Shown here in pieces: positions 30,100 to 38,483 of a stretch of 64,000 nt of DNA. The notes beneath the pieces were generated by a model. The model searched no databases. It saw nothing but the letters and a program-made list of their open reading frames with translations, and was not told the origin of the DNA. The translations under genes were made by a program, and so were the position numbers. Position 1 is the first letter of the stretch; every line of letters starts with the position of its first letter. The DNA comes from Aurantiacibacter poecillastricola (lineage in GTDB: Bacteria > Pseudomonadota > Alphaproteobacteria > Sphingomonadales > Sphingomonadaceae): positions 310,001 to 374,000 of the forward strand of contig NZ_JAVAMS010000003.1 of assembly GCF_030730945.1 (NCBI RefSeq), written 5' to 3'.

Positions 30100-30785
30100 T
30101 GACCTTTACTCTCAACACCGCCATGAAAGCCGCGCTTGCCGCCGCCGGGGTTGCCCTTGCAACTCCTGCCGCCGCGCAGGTGAACGGCATGGCCACGGCC
30201 GACATCACCGCCGCCGTGATTGGATCGCAGGCTTTCCAGACCGGCTTTCAGCAGATCTCCACCCAGTACGAATCGCAGCGCAGCACCATCGAACAGCGCC
30301 AACAGCAGCGCCAGCAGCTGATCCAGACCTTCGACACCAACGGTGACGGGCAGCTTGACCAGACGGAGCAGCAGGCCACGCAGGACGCCAGCAACACCAC
30401 AGTGCAGCAGATCCAGGCGATCGACCGGGAGATGAGCCAGCTGCAGCAGCCCATCAATCGCGCGCGCGTCTACGTGGTGCAGCAGGTCGCCCAGAATTAT
30501 TCGGCTGCGTTGCAGCAGGTCATTTCCGACAACAACATCCAGTTCGTGATTTCGCCCGATGCGCTGGTCTACGGTCCGGAAGCTGCCGACATCACCTCGA
30601 ATATTGTGACTGCGCTTAACACCCGCGTGCCTAGCGCGCAGATCACTCCGCCCGCCGACTGGCAGCCGTCCGAAGCCGCGGTGAACCTCTACCAGCAGAT
30701 CCAGCAGCTTCTGATGATCTCGGCCATGCAGCAGCAACAGCAAGCCGCTGGCGGACAGCAGGCGCCTGCGACCACGGGCCGTTAA
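30099..30785 (+). CDS. OmpH/Skp-like periplasmic chaperone
   Basis: A 228-residue periplasmic protein with a signal peptide ([17 protein letters not shown]). A long, glutamine-rich, coiled-coil segment of about 100 residues follows ([19 protein letters not shown]). The trimerisation region is of OmpH type ([33 protein letters not shown]). The tail is rich in glutamine. It should carry unfolded outer membrane proteins to BamA, and it is translationally coupled to bamA. An odd detail is an EF-hand-like [13 protein letters not shown] within the coiled coil, which could bind calcium; this is inference. Confidence 0.88.
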   Translation: MTFTLNTAMKAALAAAGVALATPAAAQVNGMATADITAAVIGSQAFQTGFQQISTQYESQRSTIEQRQQQRQQLIQTFDTNGDGQLDQTEQQATQDASNTTVQQIQAIDREMSQLQQPINRARVYVVQQVAQNYSAALQQVISDNNIQFVISPDALVYGPEAADITSNIVTALNTRVPSAQITPPADWQPSEAAVNLYQQIQQLLMISAMQQQQQAAGGQQAPATTGR

Positions 30786-30807
30786 GAGCAGCGAAAGGGG
30801 CAGGGCC

Positions 30808-31251
30808 ATGAGCGAACAGCAAGACTACGACGTCGTCCGCATCCTCGAGGCCCTGCCGCATCGCTACCCGCTGCTATTGGTCGACCGTGTGACCGACCTT
30901 GTGAAAGGTGAGAGCATCACGGCGATCAAGGGTGTAACCATGAACGAGCAGTTCTTTCAGGGCCACTTCCCCGGCCGCCCGATCATGCCCGGTGTCCTCC
31001 AGATCGAGGCGCTGGCGCAAGCTAGCGGTATCCTTGGCATCGAGACGCTGGAACTCGCCGGCACCGGCAAGCTCGTCTATTTCATGGCCATCGAGAGCGC
31101 CAAGTTCCGCGCTCCGGTTGAGCCGGGGTGTCTCCTCACGTTGGAGAGTCGTTTCACTCAGCAGCGCAGCAAGGTGTGCAAGTTCGACTGCAAGGCGAGT
31201 GTCGAAGGCAAGGTCACCTGCGAAGTCTCCATCACGGCAATGATCGCCTGA
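30808..31251 (+). CDS. fabZ: 3-hydroxyacyl-[ACP] dehydratase FabZ
   Basis: A 147-residue hot-dog-fold dehydratase of fatty acid synthesis. The conserved [16 protein letters not shown] is followed by [26 protein letters not shown], which contains the catalytic His and Glu. It works on ACP-bound intermediates (acpP at 58.7 kb). Its position after the bamA-skp pair is the standard proteobacterial order, although lpxD is missing between them here. The product also helps set the balance between lipid A and phospholipid. Confidence 0.95.
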   Translation: MSEQQDYDVVRILEALPHRYPLLLVDRVTDLVKGESITAIKGVTMNEQFFQGHFPGRPIMPGVLQIEALAQASGILGIETLELAGTGKLVYFMAIESAKFRAPVEPGCLLTLESRFTQQRSKVCKFDCKASVEGKVTCEVSITAMIA

Positions 31252-31410
31252 ATCCATTCGACCGCGCTTTTGCAGGTTCGCCCGTTTGAGCGGGGCAGGA
31301 TCTTGTGATTGACCTTGCAATGATCCGCCTGCCTCGTTAAAGGCGCGCCTTTCCGAAATTCCTTCCATCTGCAGGCCGGTCGGAACCGGCTGAACGCAAA
31401 GGACAATGCC

Positions 31411-31641
31411 ATGAAGGCCGATACGCATCCCGATTATCACATGATCACGGTCAAGATGACTGATGGTACGGAGTTCCAGACGCGCTCCACGTGGGGCAGC
31501 GAAGGCGATACGCTCACGCTGGAAATCGATCCCACCAGCCACCCGGCATGGACCGGTGGTCAGCGCCAGGTCGACCAGGGCGGCCGCGTCGCGCAGTTCA
31601 ACAAGCGTTTCGGCGGCATCAAGCTGGGCGGCAAGAAGTAG
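31411..31641 (+). CDS. rpmE: 50S ribosomal protein L31 (cysteine-free type)
   Basis: A 76-residue L31: [29 protein letters not shown], then [35 protein letters not shown]. It has no cysteine, so it cannot bind zinc through the CxxC found in the C+ form. This is usual for alphaproteobacterial L31 and means it is not a zinc store. A single-gene unit with a terminator 30 bases downstream; AAAGGA lies before the ATG. Confidence 0.95.
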   Translation: MKADTHPDYHMITVKMTDGTEFQTRSTWGSEGDTLTLEIDPTSHPAWTGGQRQVDQGGRVAQFNKRFGGIKLGGKK

Positions 31642-31671
31642 ATCTTCGGGGCCAGCAGTGAAGTTTATGGG

Positions 31672-31700
31672 AAGGGCGGTCCGATCGGGCCGCCCTTTTC
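31672..31700 (+). terminator. Rho-independent terminator of rpmE
   Basis: AAGGGCGG (31672-31679) pairs with CCGCCCTT (31690-31697), ending in a T run. It sits just before the convergent GFA gene and may work in both directions. Confidence 0.85.
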
Positions 31701-31703
31701 ATT

Positions 31704-32123
31704 TCAGTCGACCAGTCTCTCGTAGCGCATGACCCCGAGGTAGACCGATTCCCCGGTATCCATCGGATGGTTCTGACCATCGAACACTGGCACTTCCTCG
31801 AAATCGTAGATCGTCATCGAATCGATACAAGCGATGTTTATGCCGTATTTATCCGGATCCGAACGGGTCTGGTGGAAGGGATGGATGCCGCAGTTCGAGC
31901 AGAAACGGTGCTTCGCCGCACCCGAGCCGAACGTGTAGAGCGTCAGCGCATCCTCACCGCTGGTGACCTCTAGCGCAGCGAGCGGGACGTCGAGCATCAC
32001 CACGCCCTTCATCGCGCAGATGGTGCAGTTGCACCGGCGGATGGTCGGGCTTTCCGGCAAATTCACAGTGAAGCGCACTGTCCCGCAGTGACATCCGCCC
32101 GTGTGCTTCTCGCTCATCGTCAT
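31704..32123 (-). CDS. GFA (glutathione-dependent formaldehyde-activating) family protein
   Basis: A 139-residue small zinc protein of the GFA/CENP-V fold. Zinc ligands are visible in GGCHCGTVRF, CNCTICAMKG and FCSNCGIHPFHQ. Despite the family name, most such proteins have no demonstrated formaldehyde-activating function, and none is claimed here. The start ATG 32123 overlaps the stop of the preceding hydroxylase gene by 4 bases (ATGA), so the pair is one operon. A second in-frame ATG follows at 32117. Confidence 0.88.
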   Translation of the reverse strand: MTMSEKHTGGCHCGTVRFTVNLPESPTIRRCNCTICAMKGVVMLDVPLAALEVTSGEDALTLYTFGSGAAKHRFCSNCGIHPFHQTRSDPDKYGINIACIDSMTIYDFEEVPVFDGQNHPMDTGESVYLGVMRYERLVD

Positions 32124-32752
32124 CCCCAGGGCTTCTCGCGATACCATTTGGTTATCACGTATTTCACGCCTTTGCGCACTTTCATTCCATGATGGAGGGT
32201 GGCTGCGTTGAGCGAACCGTCCGGGCGGCGATTGTCCCAACACAGGAGCTTGCCGGTCTCCGGCTGGAAGGTTTTGCCGATCACCTTGAAGCGCGTGCCA
32301 CCGCCAGCGGCGACCGCGTTCAGGTAGATCATGAAAGTCCAGGTCCGGTTCCCCGCCACATTGCAGAACTTCGCGAAATCCACACCCTGTGGTTCGAAAT
32401 AGTCCGTATGCGGCTTGAACTCCTGCCCTTCTGCATAACGCTGGCCCTGCACTGGCTCGCCATGCGCCGGATCGATGCCGTTCAACGCGAAGAGCTTGTC
32501 TTCCAATTCCTTGACTGCAGGCTCCGAAGCCGAGAGGTCGCAGGTCTCGCTTGTTCGGAAGTAATCGTCGCCATTGGGATCGGCGATGGTCGAAGGTCGT
32601 CGATCCTTGTCGATCAGGTCGATCAACCGCTCGCAAAGGTCCGGCGTGAGAAAGCGCGGGCAATCGAGCAAGGTCAGGCGCTGCGTGGGAATGCGGCGCA
32701 CGCCTTGATGGCGAAGCAGGATATCGGGTGAGGTATCTGCCGGATTCGTCAT
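32120..32752 (-). CDS. 2-oxoglutarate/Fe(II) dioxygenase, prolyl 4-hydroxylase-like
   Basis: A 210-residue protein with the P4H fold. The iron ligands appear as HTDYF (HxD) in FKPHTDYFEPQGVDF and the distal His in NAATLHHGMKVRKGVKYVITKWYRE, where the Lys binds 2-oxoglutarate. TWTFMIYLNAVAAGGGTRF is the central sheet. The substrate could be a protein proline or another target; the sequence does not decide. ATG 32752 has AAAGGGTGA upstream and gives the compact family length; the longer open frame is rejected. It leads the operon with the GFA gene. Confidence 0.85.
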   Translation of the reverse strand: MTNPADTSPDILLRHQGVRRIPTQRLTLLDCPRFLTPDLCERLIDLIDKDRRPSTIADPNGDDYFRTSETCDLSASEPAVKELEDKLFALNGIDPAHGEPVQGQRYAEGQEFKPHTDYFEPQGVDFAKFCNVAGNRTWTFMIYLNAVAAGGGTRFKVIGKTFQPETGKLLCWDNRRPDGSLNAATLHHGMKVRKGVKYVITKWYREKPWG

Positions 32753-32887
32753 GGAATCACCCTTTAACGGCCACCAATTGACGTTCAACCCTGCGTAATT
32801 ATCTTGCGTCTCCCAGGTTTCGAAGCACTTTTCGCTTTGCAGGGGGAGCGAGTTGTGCAACAGGCCAGCCCCTATGCGGAATGCGGC

Positions 32888-32915
32888 TTGACCGCAGCAC
32901 GCAACCCCCTAACAG
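32888..32915 (+). promoter_or_regulatory. Candidate promoter of tRNA-His
   Basis: TTGACC (32888-32893), 16 bases, TAACAG (32910-32915). Predicted start about 24 bases before the tRNA. Confidence 0.45.
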
Positions 32916-32945
32916 GCCGCCTCTCGGCATATGTGCCTGGCTTGT

Positions 32946-33023
32946 GGCGATCGTAGCTCAGTTGGTTAGAGCGCCGGTTTGTGGTACCGGAGGTCGCGGG
33001 TTCGAACCCCGTCGATCGCCCCA
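32946..33023 (+). tRNA. tRNA-His (anticodon GTG)
   Basis: The acceptor stem GCGATCG (32947-32953) pairs with CGATCGC (33013-33019). The extra G at 32946 (position -1, specific to tRNA-His) faces the C discriminator at 33020, followed by CCA. The anticodon GTG is at 32981-32983, and the T arm reads GCGGG-TTCGAAC-CCCGT. Confidence 0.96.
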
Positions 33024-33076
33024 TTTCTCCCAGCATTTCTGCCTTTTGGTACATGCGCACAGCAAGGGCGAGGGTA

Positions 33077-34138
33077 ATGGCGGCATTCTGGAGCGAACCC
33101 GACTGGGACGAACACGAGCGCGTCGAGGTGGTGCATGACCGCGCTTCTGGCCTCACCGCCATCATCGCGCTACATTCCACACATCTCGGCCCGGCGGCGG
33201 GCGGTACCCGTTTCTGGCATTATGCTGACCCGGCCAATGCCATGCGCGATGCCCTGCGCCTCTCACGTGGGATGAGCTATAAGAACGCCATGGCGAACTT
33301 GCCAATGGGCGGGGGCAAGGCCGTCGTCCTGCTCGACAAGGATGGCCGCAAGACCGAATCCATGCTGCACGCTTTCGGCGATGCCGTGGAGGCGATGGAC
33401 GGGCGCTATGTCACTGCCGAAGACGTTGGCGCCACGGAGACGGACATGGTCGCCATCCACTCGCGTACGCAGCACGTATGCGGTCTTCCCGCAGATGCCG
33501 GGGACGCGGGCGGCGACCCCGGGCCGTTCACCGCGATGGGTATCTATCACGGCATCAAGGCCGCAGTCGCACGCAAGCTCGGCAAGGATTCGATGCAGGG
33601 CGTGCGTGTTGCCATCCAGGGGTGCGGTTCGGTCGGCGGCGGTGTCACGAAGCTGCTTGCCAAGGACGGCGCGCGCCTGACCCTTTCCGACATCGACGAG
33701 AAGCGCGCTGCGCAGATGGCGGACGAATTGGGCGGCAAGGCGGTCAGTCCGGAGCAGGCGATGGGTACGCCTTGCGATGTTTTCAGTCCAAATGCGCTGG
33801 GTGCGATCCTCGATGATGCGGGCATCGCCCAGCTCGACTGCGCGATTGTGGCGGGCGGTGCGAACAACCAGCTCGCCCGGCCCGAGCATGGACAGATGCT
33901 GCACGATCGCGGTATTCTCTATGCTCCCGATTACGTCATCAATGCAGGTGGCATCATCAATGTCAGCTACGAGTATCTGTGTCGCCGCGAAGGGACGCCT
34001 TGCGATATCAACGAGGTGCGCAAGCGCATTGCACAAATTCCAGGTCGCCTGAACGAGATCTGGGCCGAAAGCGAAAAGTCGTCGCGCCCCGCGAACGAGG
34101 TGGCAGACGCGATGGCGCAGGCGCTCATCGGACGCTGA
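33077..34138 (+). CDS. Glu/Leu/Phe/Val dehydrogenase (leucine dehydrogenase-like)
   Basis: A 353-residue NAD-dependent amino acid dehydrogenase. It has the catalytic-lysine loop NLPMGGGKAVVLLD, the preceding GPAAGGTRFWHY, and the Rossmann motif VAIQGCGSVGGGV. NAGGIINVSYEY is near the end. The short length and GGTRF favour leucine/valine dehydrogenase over glutamate dehydrogenase. It would oxidatively deaminate branched-chain amino acids, or make them in reverse. The start ATG 33077 has a GAGGGTA just upstream and lies 54 bases behind tRNA-His; the longer open frame through the tRNA is not coding. Confidence 0.88.
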   Translation: MAAFWSEPDWDEHERVEVVHDRASGLTAIIALHSTHLGPAAGGTRFWHYADPANAMRDALRLSRGMSYKNAMANLPMGGGKAVVLLDKDGRKTESMLHAFGDAVEAMDGRYVTAEDVGATETDMVAIHSRTQHVCGLPADAGDAGGDPGPFTAMGIYHGIKAAVARKLGKDSMQGVRVAIQGCGSVGGGVTKLLAKDGARLTLSDIDEKRAAQMADELGGKAVSPEQAMGTPCDVFSPNALGAILDDAGIAQLDCAIVAGGANNQLARPEHGQMLHDRGILYAPDYVINAGGIINVSYEYLCRREGTPCDINEVRKRIAQIPGRLNEIWAESEKSSRPANEVADAMAQALIGR

Positions 34139-34237
34139 TCGGTTGCACGAGGACGATCGGCAAGACTGCCGGGTTTTGCTTGTCCGCACCGGCTGTGGCT
34201 GTAAAAGGCGAAGCGAGAGAGTGACTTTGTCCGAAAT

Positions 34238-34972
34238 ATGCACGGCTTTGCCAATCCTGCCCGTTTTCTGAAGATCGCCCGGTGGCTCACCATGCCGCTG
34301 CTGGTGAGCGGGCTCGTCATATCCATGTGTGCTGTTCTGTGGGGCCTCACGCAGGTCCCGCCCGACCGCCTCATGGGAGAGACAGTGCGCATCCTGTTTG
34401 TGCACGTACCAGCAGCCTGGCTCAGCATGGGCGGCTGGAGCGCGATCGCTATAGCAAGCCTTGCCGAACTGGTGTGGCGCCATCCGCTTGCCGCTATTGC
34501 AGCACGGGCGGCGGCTGTACCGGGCGCCACGTTCACTGCCATCTGCCTCGCCACCGGTTCCATCTGGGGACGACCGACGTGGGGAACCTGGTGGGTATGG
34601 GACGGACGGCTTACGTCGATGCTGGTGCTGCTTTTCCTCTATTTCGGCTATATCGCGCTATCGAGTTCGCTGGCGCGAGAAGGGCAATCCAGCCGAATTG
34701 CAGCGATCTTTGGCCTTGTCGGTGCGATCAACATCCCAATCATCAACCGTTCAGTCGTGTGGTGGAATAGCCTGCATCAGCCACCCAGCATCACCATGGG
34801 CCAAAGTGCCATTGATCCGGTTTTCCTGTGGCCGTTACTGATCGCGACCCTTGGCTTCTCGTTGCTGTTCGGCGGCGTGGTGCTGGCTCGGATGCGGGCG
34901 ATCCTCGCCGATATCCAGGCTGAGGCGCGATTGCGCCGCAAGGCATTGCAGGCCGAGGAATCGCTCGCGTGA
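34238..34972 (+). CDS. ccmC: Heme exporter/delivery protein CcmC
   Basis: A 244-residue membrane protein with about six helices and the tryptophan-rich heme-handling motif WGTWWVWDGRLTSMLVLLFLY. Conserved periplasmic histidines occur in LFVHVPAAWLSM and NSLHQPPSITM. CcmC loads heme onto CcmE in system I cytochrome c maturation. It starts a seven-gene run, ccmCDEFGHI, in which every junction overlaps by 4 bases. ccmA and ccmB, the ABC components that normally accompany it, are not in this window. Confidence 0.95.
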   Translation: MHGFANPARFLKIARWLTMPLLVSGLVISMCAVLWGLTQVPPDRLMGETVRILFVHVPAAWLSMGGWSAIAIASLAELVWRHPLAAIAARAAAVPGATFTAICLATGSIWGRPTWGTWWVWDGRLTSMLVLLFLYFGYIALSSSLAREGQSSRIAAIFGLVGAINIPIINRSVVWWNSLHQPPSITMGQSAIDPVFLWPLLIATLGFSLLFGGVVLARMRAILADIQAEARLRRKALQAEESLA

Positions 34973-35109
34973 GGGAAGCGCTGGACCAGTGGCTGTTCGT
35001 CTATGCCGCGCTCGGCATAACGCTAGCCGGCACGCTGGCGTTGGTCCTGTCGAGTTGGCATGCCATGCGCCGGGCAGAGAAGCGACGCGAGGAGACGCGG
35101 AAGAGATGA
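34969..35109 (+). CDS. ccmD: Heme exporter protein CcmD
   Basis: A 46-residue single-pass membrane protein, easy to miss because of its size and GTG start. It begins GTG AGG GAA (overlapping the ccmC stop as GTGA) and reads M-REALDQWLFVYAALGITLAG. A helix then ends in SSWHAMRRAEKRREE, the basic tail typical of CcmD. It stabilises the CcmC-CcmE complex and helps release holo-CcmE. Its stop overlaps the ccmE start (ATGA). Position, topology and tail all agree with the family. Confidence 0.9.
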   Translation: MREALDQWLFVYAALGITLAGTLALVLSSWHAMRRAEKRREETRKR

Positions 35110-35567
35110 GTTCAGGCCTGAAACCCAAGCACCAGAGGCTAGTCCTCGTGGTCGTGGCGCTTGTAGCGCTGGTGGGCGCAGGGTTGCTCGCCGCCTACGC
35201 GCTGCGCAACCAGGCGAGCTATTTCTACGTTCCTGCCGACATTGCCGCCGCGCCGCCTCAAGTGGGACAGCCGATCCGGCTTGGTGGCATGGTGGAGAAC
35301 GGCTCGATCGCCACTGCGGCCGACGGAGTGACGGTGCAGTTCGTGGTGCAGGACGGGGCTGCCCGTGTGCCCGTCAGCTATACCGGCATCGTGCCTGCAC
35401 TGTTCGTGGAAGGCTCCGGCGTGGTGGCCGAGGGTAGCATGAATGCGGACGGTACCTTCATCGCCGACAACCTCCTCGCCAAGCATGACGAAAACTACAT
35501 GCCGCGCGAACTGGAAGGGATGAGCACCGCGGAACTGCGCGAGGAACTGCAAGAGACAGTGGAATGA
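35106..35567 (+). CDS. ccmE: Cytochrome c maturation heme chaperone CcmE
   Basis: A 153-residue periplasmic heme chaperone anchored by one N-terminal helix (RLVLVVVALVALVGAGLLAAYAL). A small beta-barrel OB domain follows. The covalent heme-binding histidine is His127 in LLAKHDENYMPREL, with the Tyr four residues later that is also conserved. ATG 35106 overlaps the ccmD stop, and the end overlaps ccmF. The long frame upstream inside ccmC is ignored. Confidence 0.95.
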   Translation: MSSGLKPKHQRLVLVVVALVALVGAGLLAAYALRNQASYFYVPADIAAAPPQVGQPIRLGGMVENGSIATAADGVTVQFVVQDGAARVPVSYTGIVPALFVEGSGVVAEGSMNADGTFIADNLLAKHDENYMPRELEGMSTAELREELQETVE

Positions 35568-37522
35568 TCGCTGAAATCGGTCTTGCCGCCCTCTGGCTCG
35601 CTGCTGCGCTGTCCGTCCTGCAACTCGTTGGCGGTTATCTAGGCGCGCGTAACGAGGACAGCGAACTGGCAGTGCTGGTTCGCCCGGCCGCGGTACTGCA
35701 GGCAGTGCTGTGCGCCGTTTCGTTCCTGGCGCTGGTATACGTTTTTGCCATTACGGACCTGTCGGTGCGGCTTGTGGCGGAAAATTCTCATTCAATGAAG
35801 CCGCTCGCGTTCAAGCTATCGGGTGCCTGGGCGAACCACGAGGGTTCCATGCTGCTGTGGATCGCGGTAATGGCAGTTGCGGGTGGATTGATCGCACTCA
35901 TCGAACGACGCCTGCCCGAGCGAACAATGATGGCGACGCTCGGCACGCAGGGTTTCGTCGGTATCGGTTTCTACCTGTTCATCCTGCTCTCCTCCAACCC
36001 GTTCGAGAGGCTTTCTCCCGTGCCCGCGGATGGCAATGGCCTCAATCCGCTGCTGCAGGACATGGGCGTCTCCTTCCATCCGCCCACGCTTTACATCGGC
36101 TATGTCGGGCTGTCGGTGGCCTTCAGCTTCGCGATGGGCGCGCTTCTGACGCGCAATGTGACGCCGGATTTCGCGCGCGTGATGCGGCCTTGGGTTCTGG
36201 CCTCGTGGATCTTCCTCACCATCGGCATCACGGCGGGCTCCTACTGGGCCTATTACGAGCTTGGTTGGGGCGGCTGGTGGTTCTGGGATCCGGTGGAGAA
36301 CGCATCTTTAATGCCCTGGCTGGCGGCGACGGCGCTGCTGCATTCGGCAAGTGTGCTGGCGGCGCGTGATGCGTTGCGAACCTGGACGATCATGCTTGGT
36401 GTCGTAGCCTTCTCCATGAGCATGGTGGGCACGTTCCTTGTGCGCTCGGGCGTCCTCACTTCGGTACACGCCTTCGCGGTTGATCCCGAACGCGGCAGCT
36501 TCATACTCGCGCTGCTCGCGCTTTATATCGGTGGCGCGTTGGTGCTGTTCGCCCTGCGCGCCAACACCATAGCCGAGGGTGAGCGCTTCTCTTTGCTCAG
36601 CCGGGAGGGGGCGCTGGTCGTTAACAATGTCGGTCTCTCTGCGATTCTCGGCATCGTGCTGCTGGGCACGCTCTACCCGCTGCTGACCGAGGCATTCGAC
36701 GTGCGCGTGTCGGTCGGCCCGCCTTACTTCAACCCGGTGAGCGCGATCTTCTTCCTTCCCATGCTGGTAATCCTCGCCGTCGGGCCGCTGCTGCGCTGGC
36801 GGGAGGACTCCTTTGCGCGAATTCGGATGCCCGTCCTCGTCATAGGCGCAGCCGCCGTCGCGGCGCTGGTCGCAGTCCTGCTTCTTACCGACATCGGCTT
36901 CCTGCCGCTTTTGGGGCTGGCTCTGGCGGCAGGCGTTGCCATCGCCAGCTTCATGCCGCTGCGCTCGCGCAATATCCGCCGCGTGCCGCTGGCGGTGTGG
37001 GGCATGTGTATTGCGCATTTCGGCGTTGCGGTGGCGCTGTTCGGCATGGCTGCGGATAGTGCTTTCCAGCAGGAACGCCTGGTCGCGGCGACCCCCGGTG
37101 ACAGCGTGGAAGTGGGCCCGTGGGAAGCGACGCTGGCGGGCATAAGCCCGGTCGCGGGCCCGAACTGGACGGCCATGCAGGGCGACATTTTCGTATCCTA
37201 CCAAGGGGGCGAACCGACCGAGACCTTCCCGCAGGCTCGCAGTTTCTGGGCTCCGCAAGGTGAAACCAGCGAGGTTGCCCTCGTCACGCGCTGGAACGGC
37301 CAGCTCTACGTCGCGCTGGGCAACCAGTCCGAAGACGGGCGCTGGCAGCTGCGCTTGTGGTGGAAGCCCTTCGTTACCTGGATCTGGTATGGCGGCCTGC
37401 TCATCGCGCTAGGCGGCGCGATGGCTCTGGTCGGGCGTGTGGTGGGCGATGTCCGCCGTCGCAGCACAGCGCGACGCGAGGAGGAGCGGCGCGCCGAAGA
37501 AGCTGAGCTGGCAACCGCATGA
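35564..37522 (+). CDS. ccmF: Cytochrome c heme lyase subunit CcmF
   Basis: A 652-residue, roughly 15-helix inner-membrane protein with the WWD heme motif WGGWWFWDPVENASLMPWL. Conserved flanking segments are FKLSGAWANHEGSMLLW and GVSFHPPTLYIGYVGLS (His-bearing). It receives heme from CcmE and attaches it to apocytochrome with CcmH and CcmI. The protein ends in a charged coiled tail (RRREEERRAEEAELATA-like). It overlaps ccmE and ccmG by 4 bases each. Confidence 0.96.
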   Translation: MIAEIGLAALWLAAALSVLQLVGGYLGARNEDSELAVLVRPAAVLQAVLCAVSFLALVYVFAITDLSVRLVAENSHSMKPLAFKLSGAWANHEGSMLLWIAVMAVAGGLIALIERRLPERTMMATLGTQGFVGIGFYLFILLSSNPFERLSPVPADGNGLNPLLQDMGVSFHPPTLYIGYVGLSVAFSFAMGALLTRNVTPDFARVMRPWVLASWIFLTIGITAGSYWAYYELGWGGWWFWDPVENASLMPWLAATALLHSASVLAARDALRTWTIMLGVVAFSMSMVGTFLVRSGVLTSVHAFAVDPERGSFILALLALYIGGALVLFALRANTIAEGERFSLLSREGALVVNNVGLSAILGIVLLGTLYPLLTEAFDVRVSVGPPYFNPVSAIFFLPMLVILAVGPLLRWREDSFARIRMPVLVIGAAAVAALVAVLLLTDIGFLPLLGLALAAGVAIASFMPLRSRNIRRVPLAVWGMCIAHFGVAVALFGMAADSAFQQERLVAATPGDSVEVGPWEATLAGISPVAGPNWTAMQGDIFVSYQGGEPTETFPQARSFWAPQGETSEVALVTRWNGQLYVALGNQSEDGRWQLRLWWKPFVTWIWYGGLLIALGGAMALVGRVVGDVRRRSTARREEERRAEEAELATA

Positions 37523-38055
37523 AGCGCCTTCGCATCACCTTGTGGGTCATCGTCCTGCTGGCGGCGGGGCTGTTCGGTCTGTTCGCCTACCAGCTCTCGC
37601 AACCCAAGGACGATTTCGTCCGCTCGGCCATGGTTGGCCAGCCCATGCCGGAGTTCGATTTGGAGCCCATCGTGGAGAGTCGTCCGGGTCTCTCCCGCGC
37701 CGACCTTGCGGATGGTCAGCCCAAGTTGCTCAACGTCTTTGCCAGCTGGTGCATCCCCTGCGCTGCCGAGGCTCCGCAGCTCGAAGCGCTGGAACGCAGC
37801 GGTGCGACCATCGTCGCTGTCGCCATTCGCGACCGGCCCGAAGATGTCGAACGCTTCCTCGCTGCCTATGGCAATCCCTTTGCCCGCATTGGACGAGACG
37901 ACATTTCGGAGGTGCAGCTGGCCATCGGCTCGTCCGGCGTGCCCGAGACCTTCGTGATCGACGGCGATGGCGTGATAACCTACCAGCACATCGGCGATAT
38001 CCGGGATAGCGACGTGCCGATGCTTCTTGACGAGCTTCGCAAGGCGGGCGGATGA
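37519..38055 (+). CDS. ccmG: Thiol:disulfide interchange protein CcmG/DsbE
   Basis: A 178-residue membrane-anchored thioredoxin. After an N-terminal helix (ITLWVIVLLAAGLFGLFAYQL) comes the redox site NVFASWCIPCAAEAPQLE (CIPC). The cis-proline is in SSGVPETFVID. It reduces the CxxCH cysteines of apocytochrome c, or CcmH, in the periplasm before heme attachment. It sits in the expected operon slot between ccmF and ccmH. Confidence 0.94.
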   Translation: MKRLRITLWVIVLLAAGLFGLFAYQLSQPKDDFVRSAMVGQPMPEFDLEPIVESRPGLSRADLADGQPKLLNVFASWCIPCAAEAPQLEALERSGATIVAVAIRDRPEDVERFLAAYGNPFARIGRDDISEVQLAIGSSGVPETFVIDGDGVITYQHIGDIRDSDVPMLLDELRKAGG

Positions 38056-38483
38056 TGCGCCTGGTTCTCGCCCTTCTGGCGGTGTTCGCGCTGGCCGCGC
38101 CTGCCTCTGCGCAGGACCGGCTGCCGCCTGCGCCTTATGCCTACACCCAGCTCGACGATCCCGCGCTTGAGGCCGAGGCCCGCGAGCTCATGCATACGCT
38201 GCGCTGTCTCAAATGTCAGAGCCAGTCGATTGCCGATAGTGACGCACCGATGGCGGGTGACATGCGTCATCAGGTTCGCAGCCGGATTGCCTCCGGGGAA
38301 AGCCCTGAAGAGGTTAGGAACTGGCTGATCTCGCGCTACGGGGATTATGTCAGCTATGAACCGCGGGTCAGCGCGACGACCTGGCCGCTCTTCGCCATTC
38401 CCGTCCTGCTTCTGTTGCTTGCAGGCGGCGTACTGCTGCGGCGGATCGGCAAGCGCCGCAGCACGCAAGGCGAGTCCGCATGA
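38052..38483 (+). CDS. ccmH: Cytochrome c maturation protein CcmH
   Basis: A 143-residue CcmH/CycL protein. A signal sequence or anchor (LALLAVFALAAPASAQ) is followed by the redox motif LRCLKCQSQSIADSDAPMAGDMR (RCxxC). A C-terminal membrane helix follows (WPLFAIPVLLLLLAGGVLL). It covers only the N-terminal half of E. coli CcmH; the TPR half is the separate next gene (ccmI), the common alphaproteobacterial arrangement. Confidence 0.94.
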   Translation: MMRLVLALLAVFALAAPASAQDRLPPAPYAYTQLDDPALEAEARELMHTLRCLKCQSQSIADSDAPMAGDMRHQVRSRIASGESPEEVRNWLISRYGDYVSYEPRVSATTWPLFAIPVLLLLLAGGVLLRRIGKRRSTQGESA

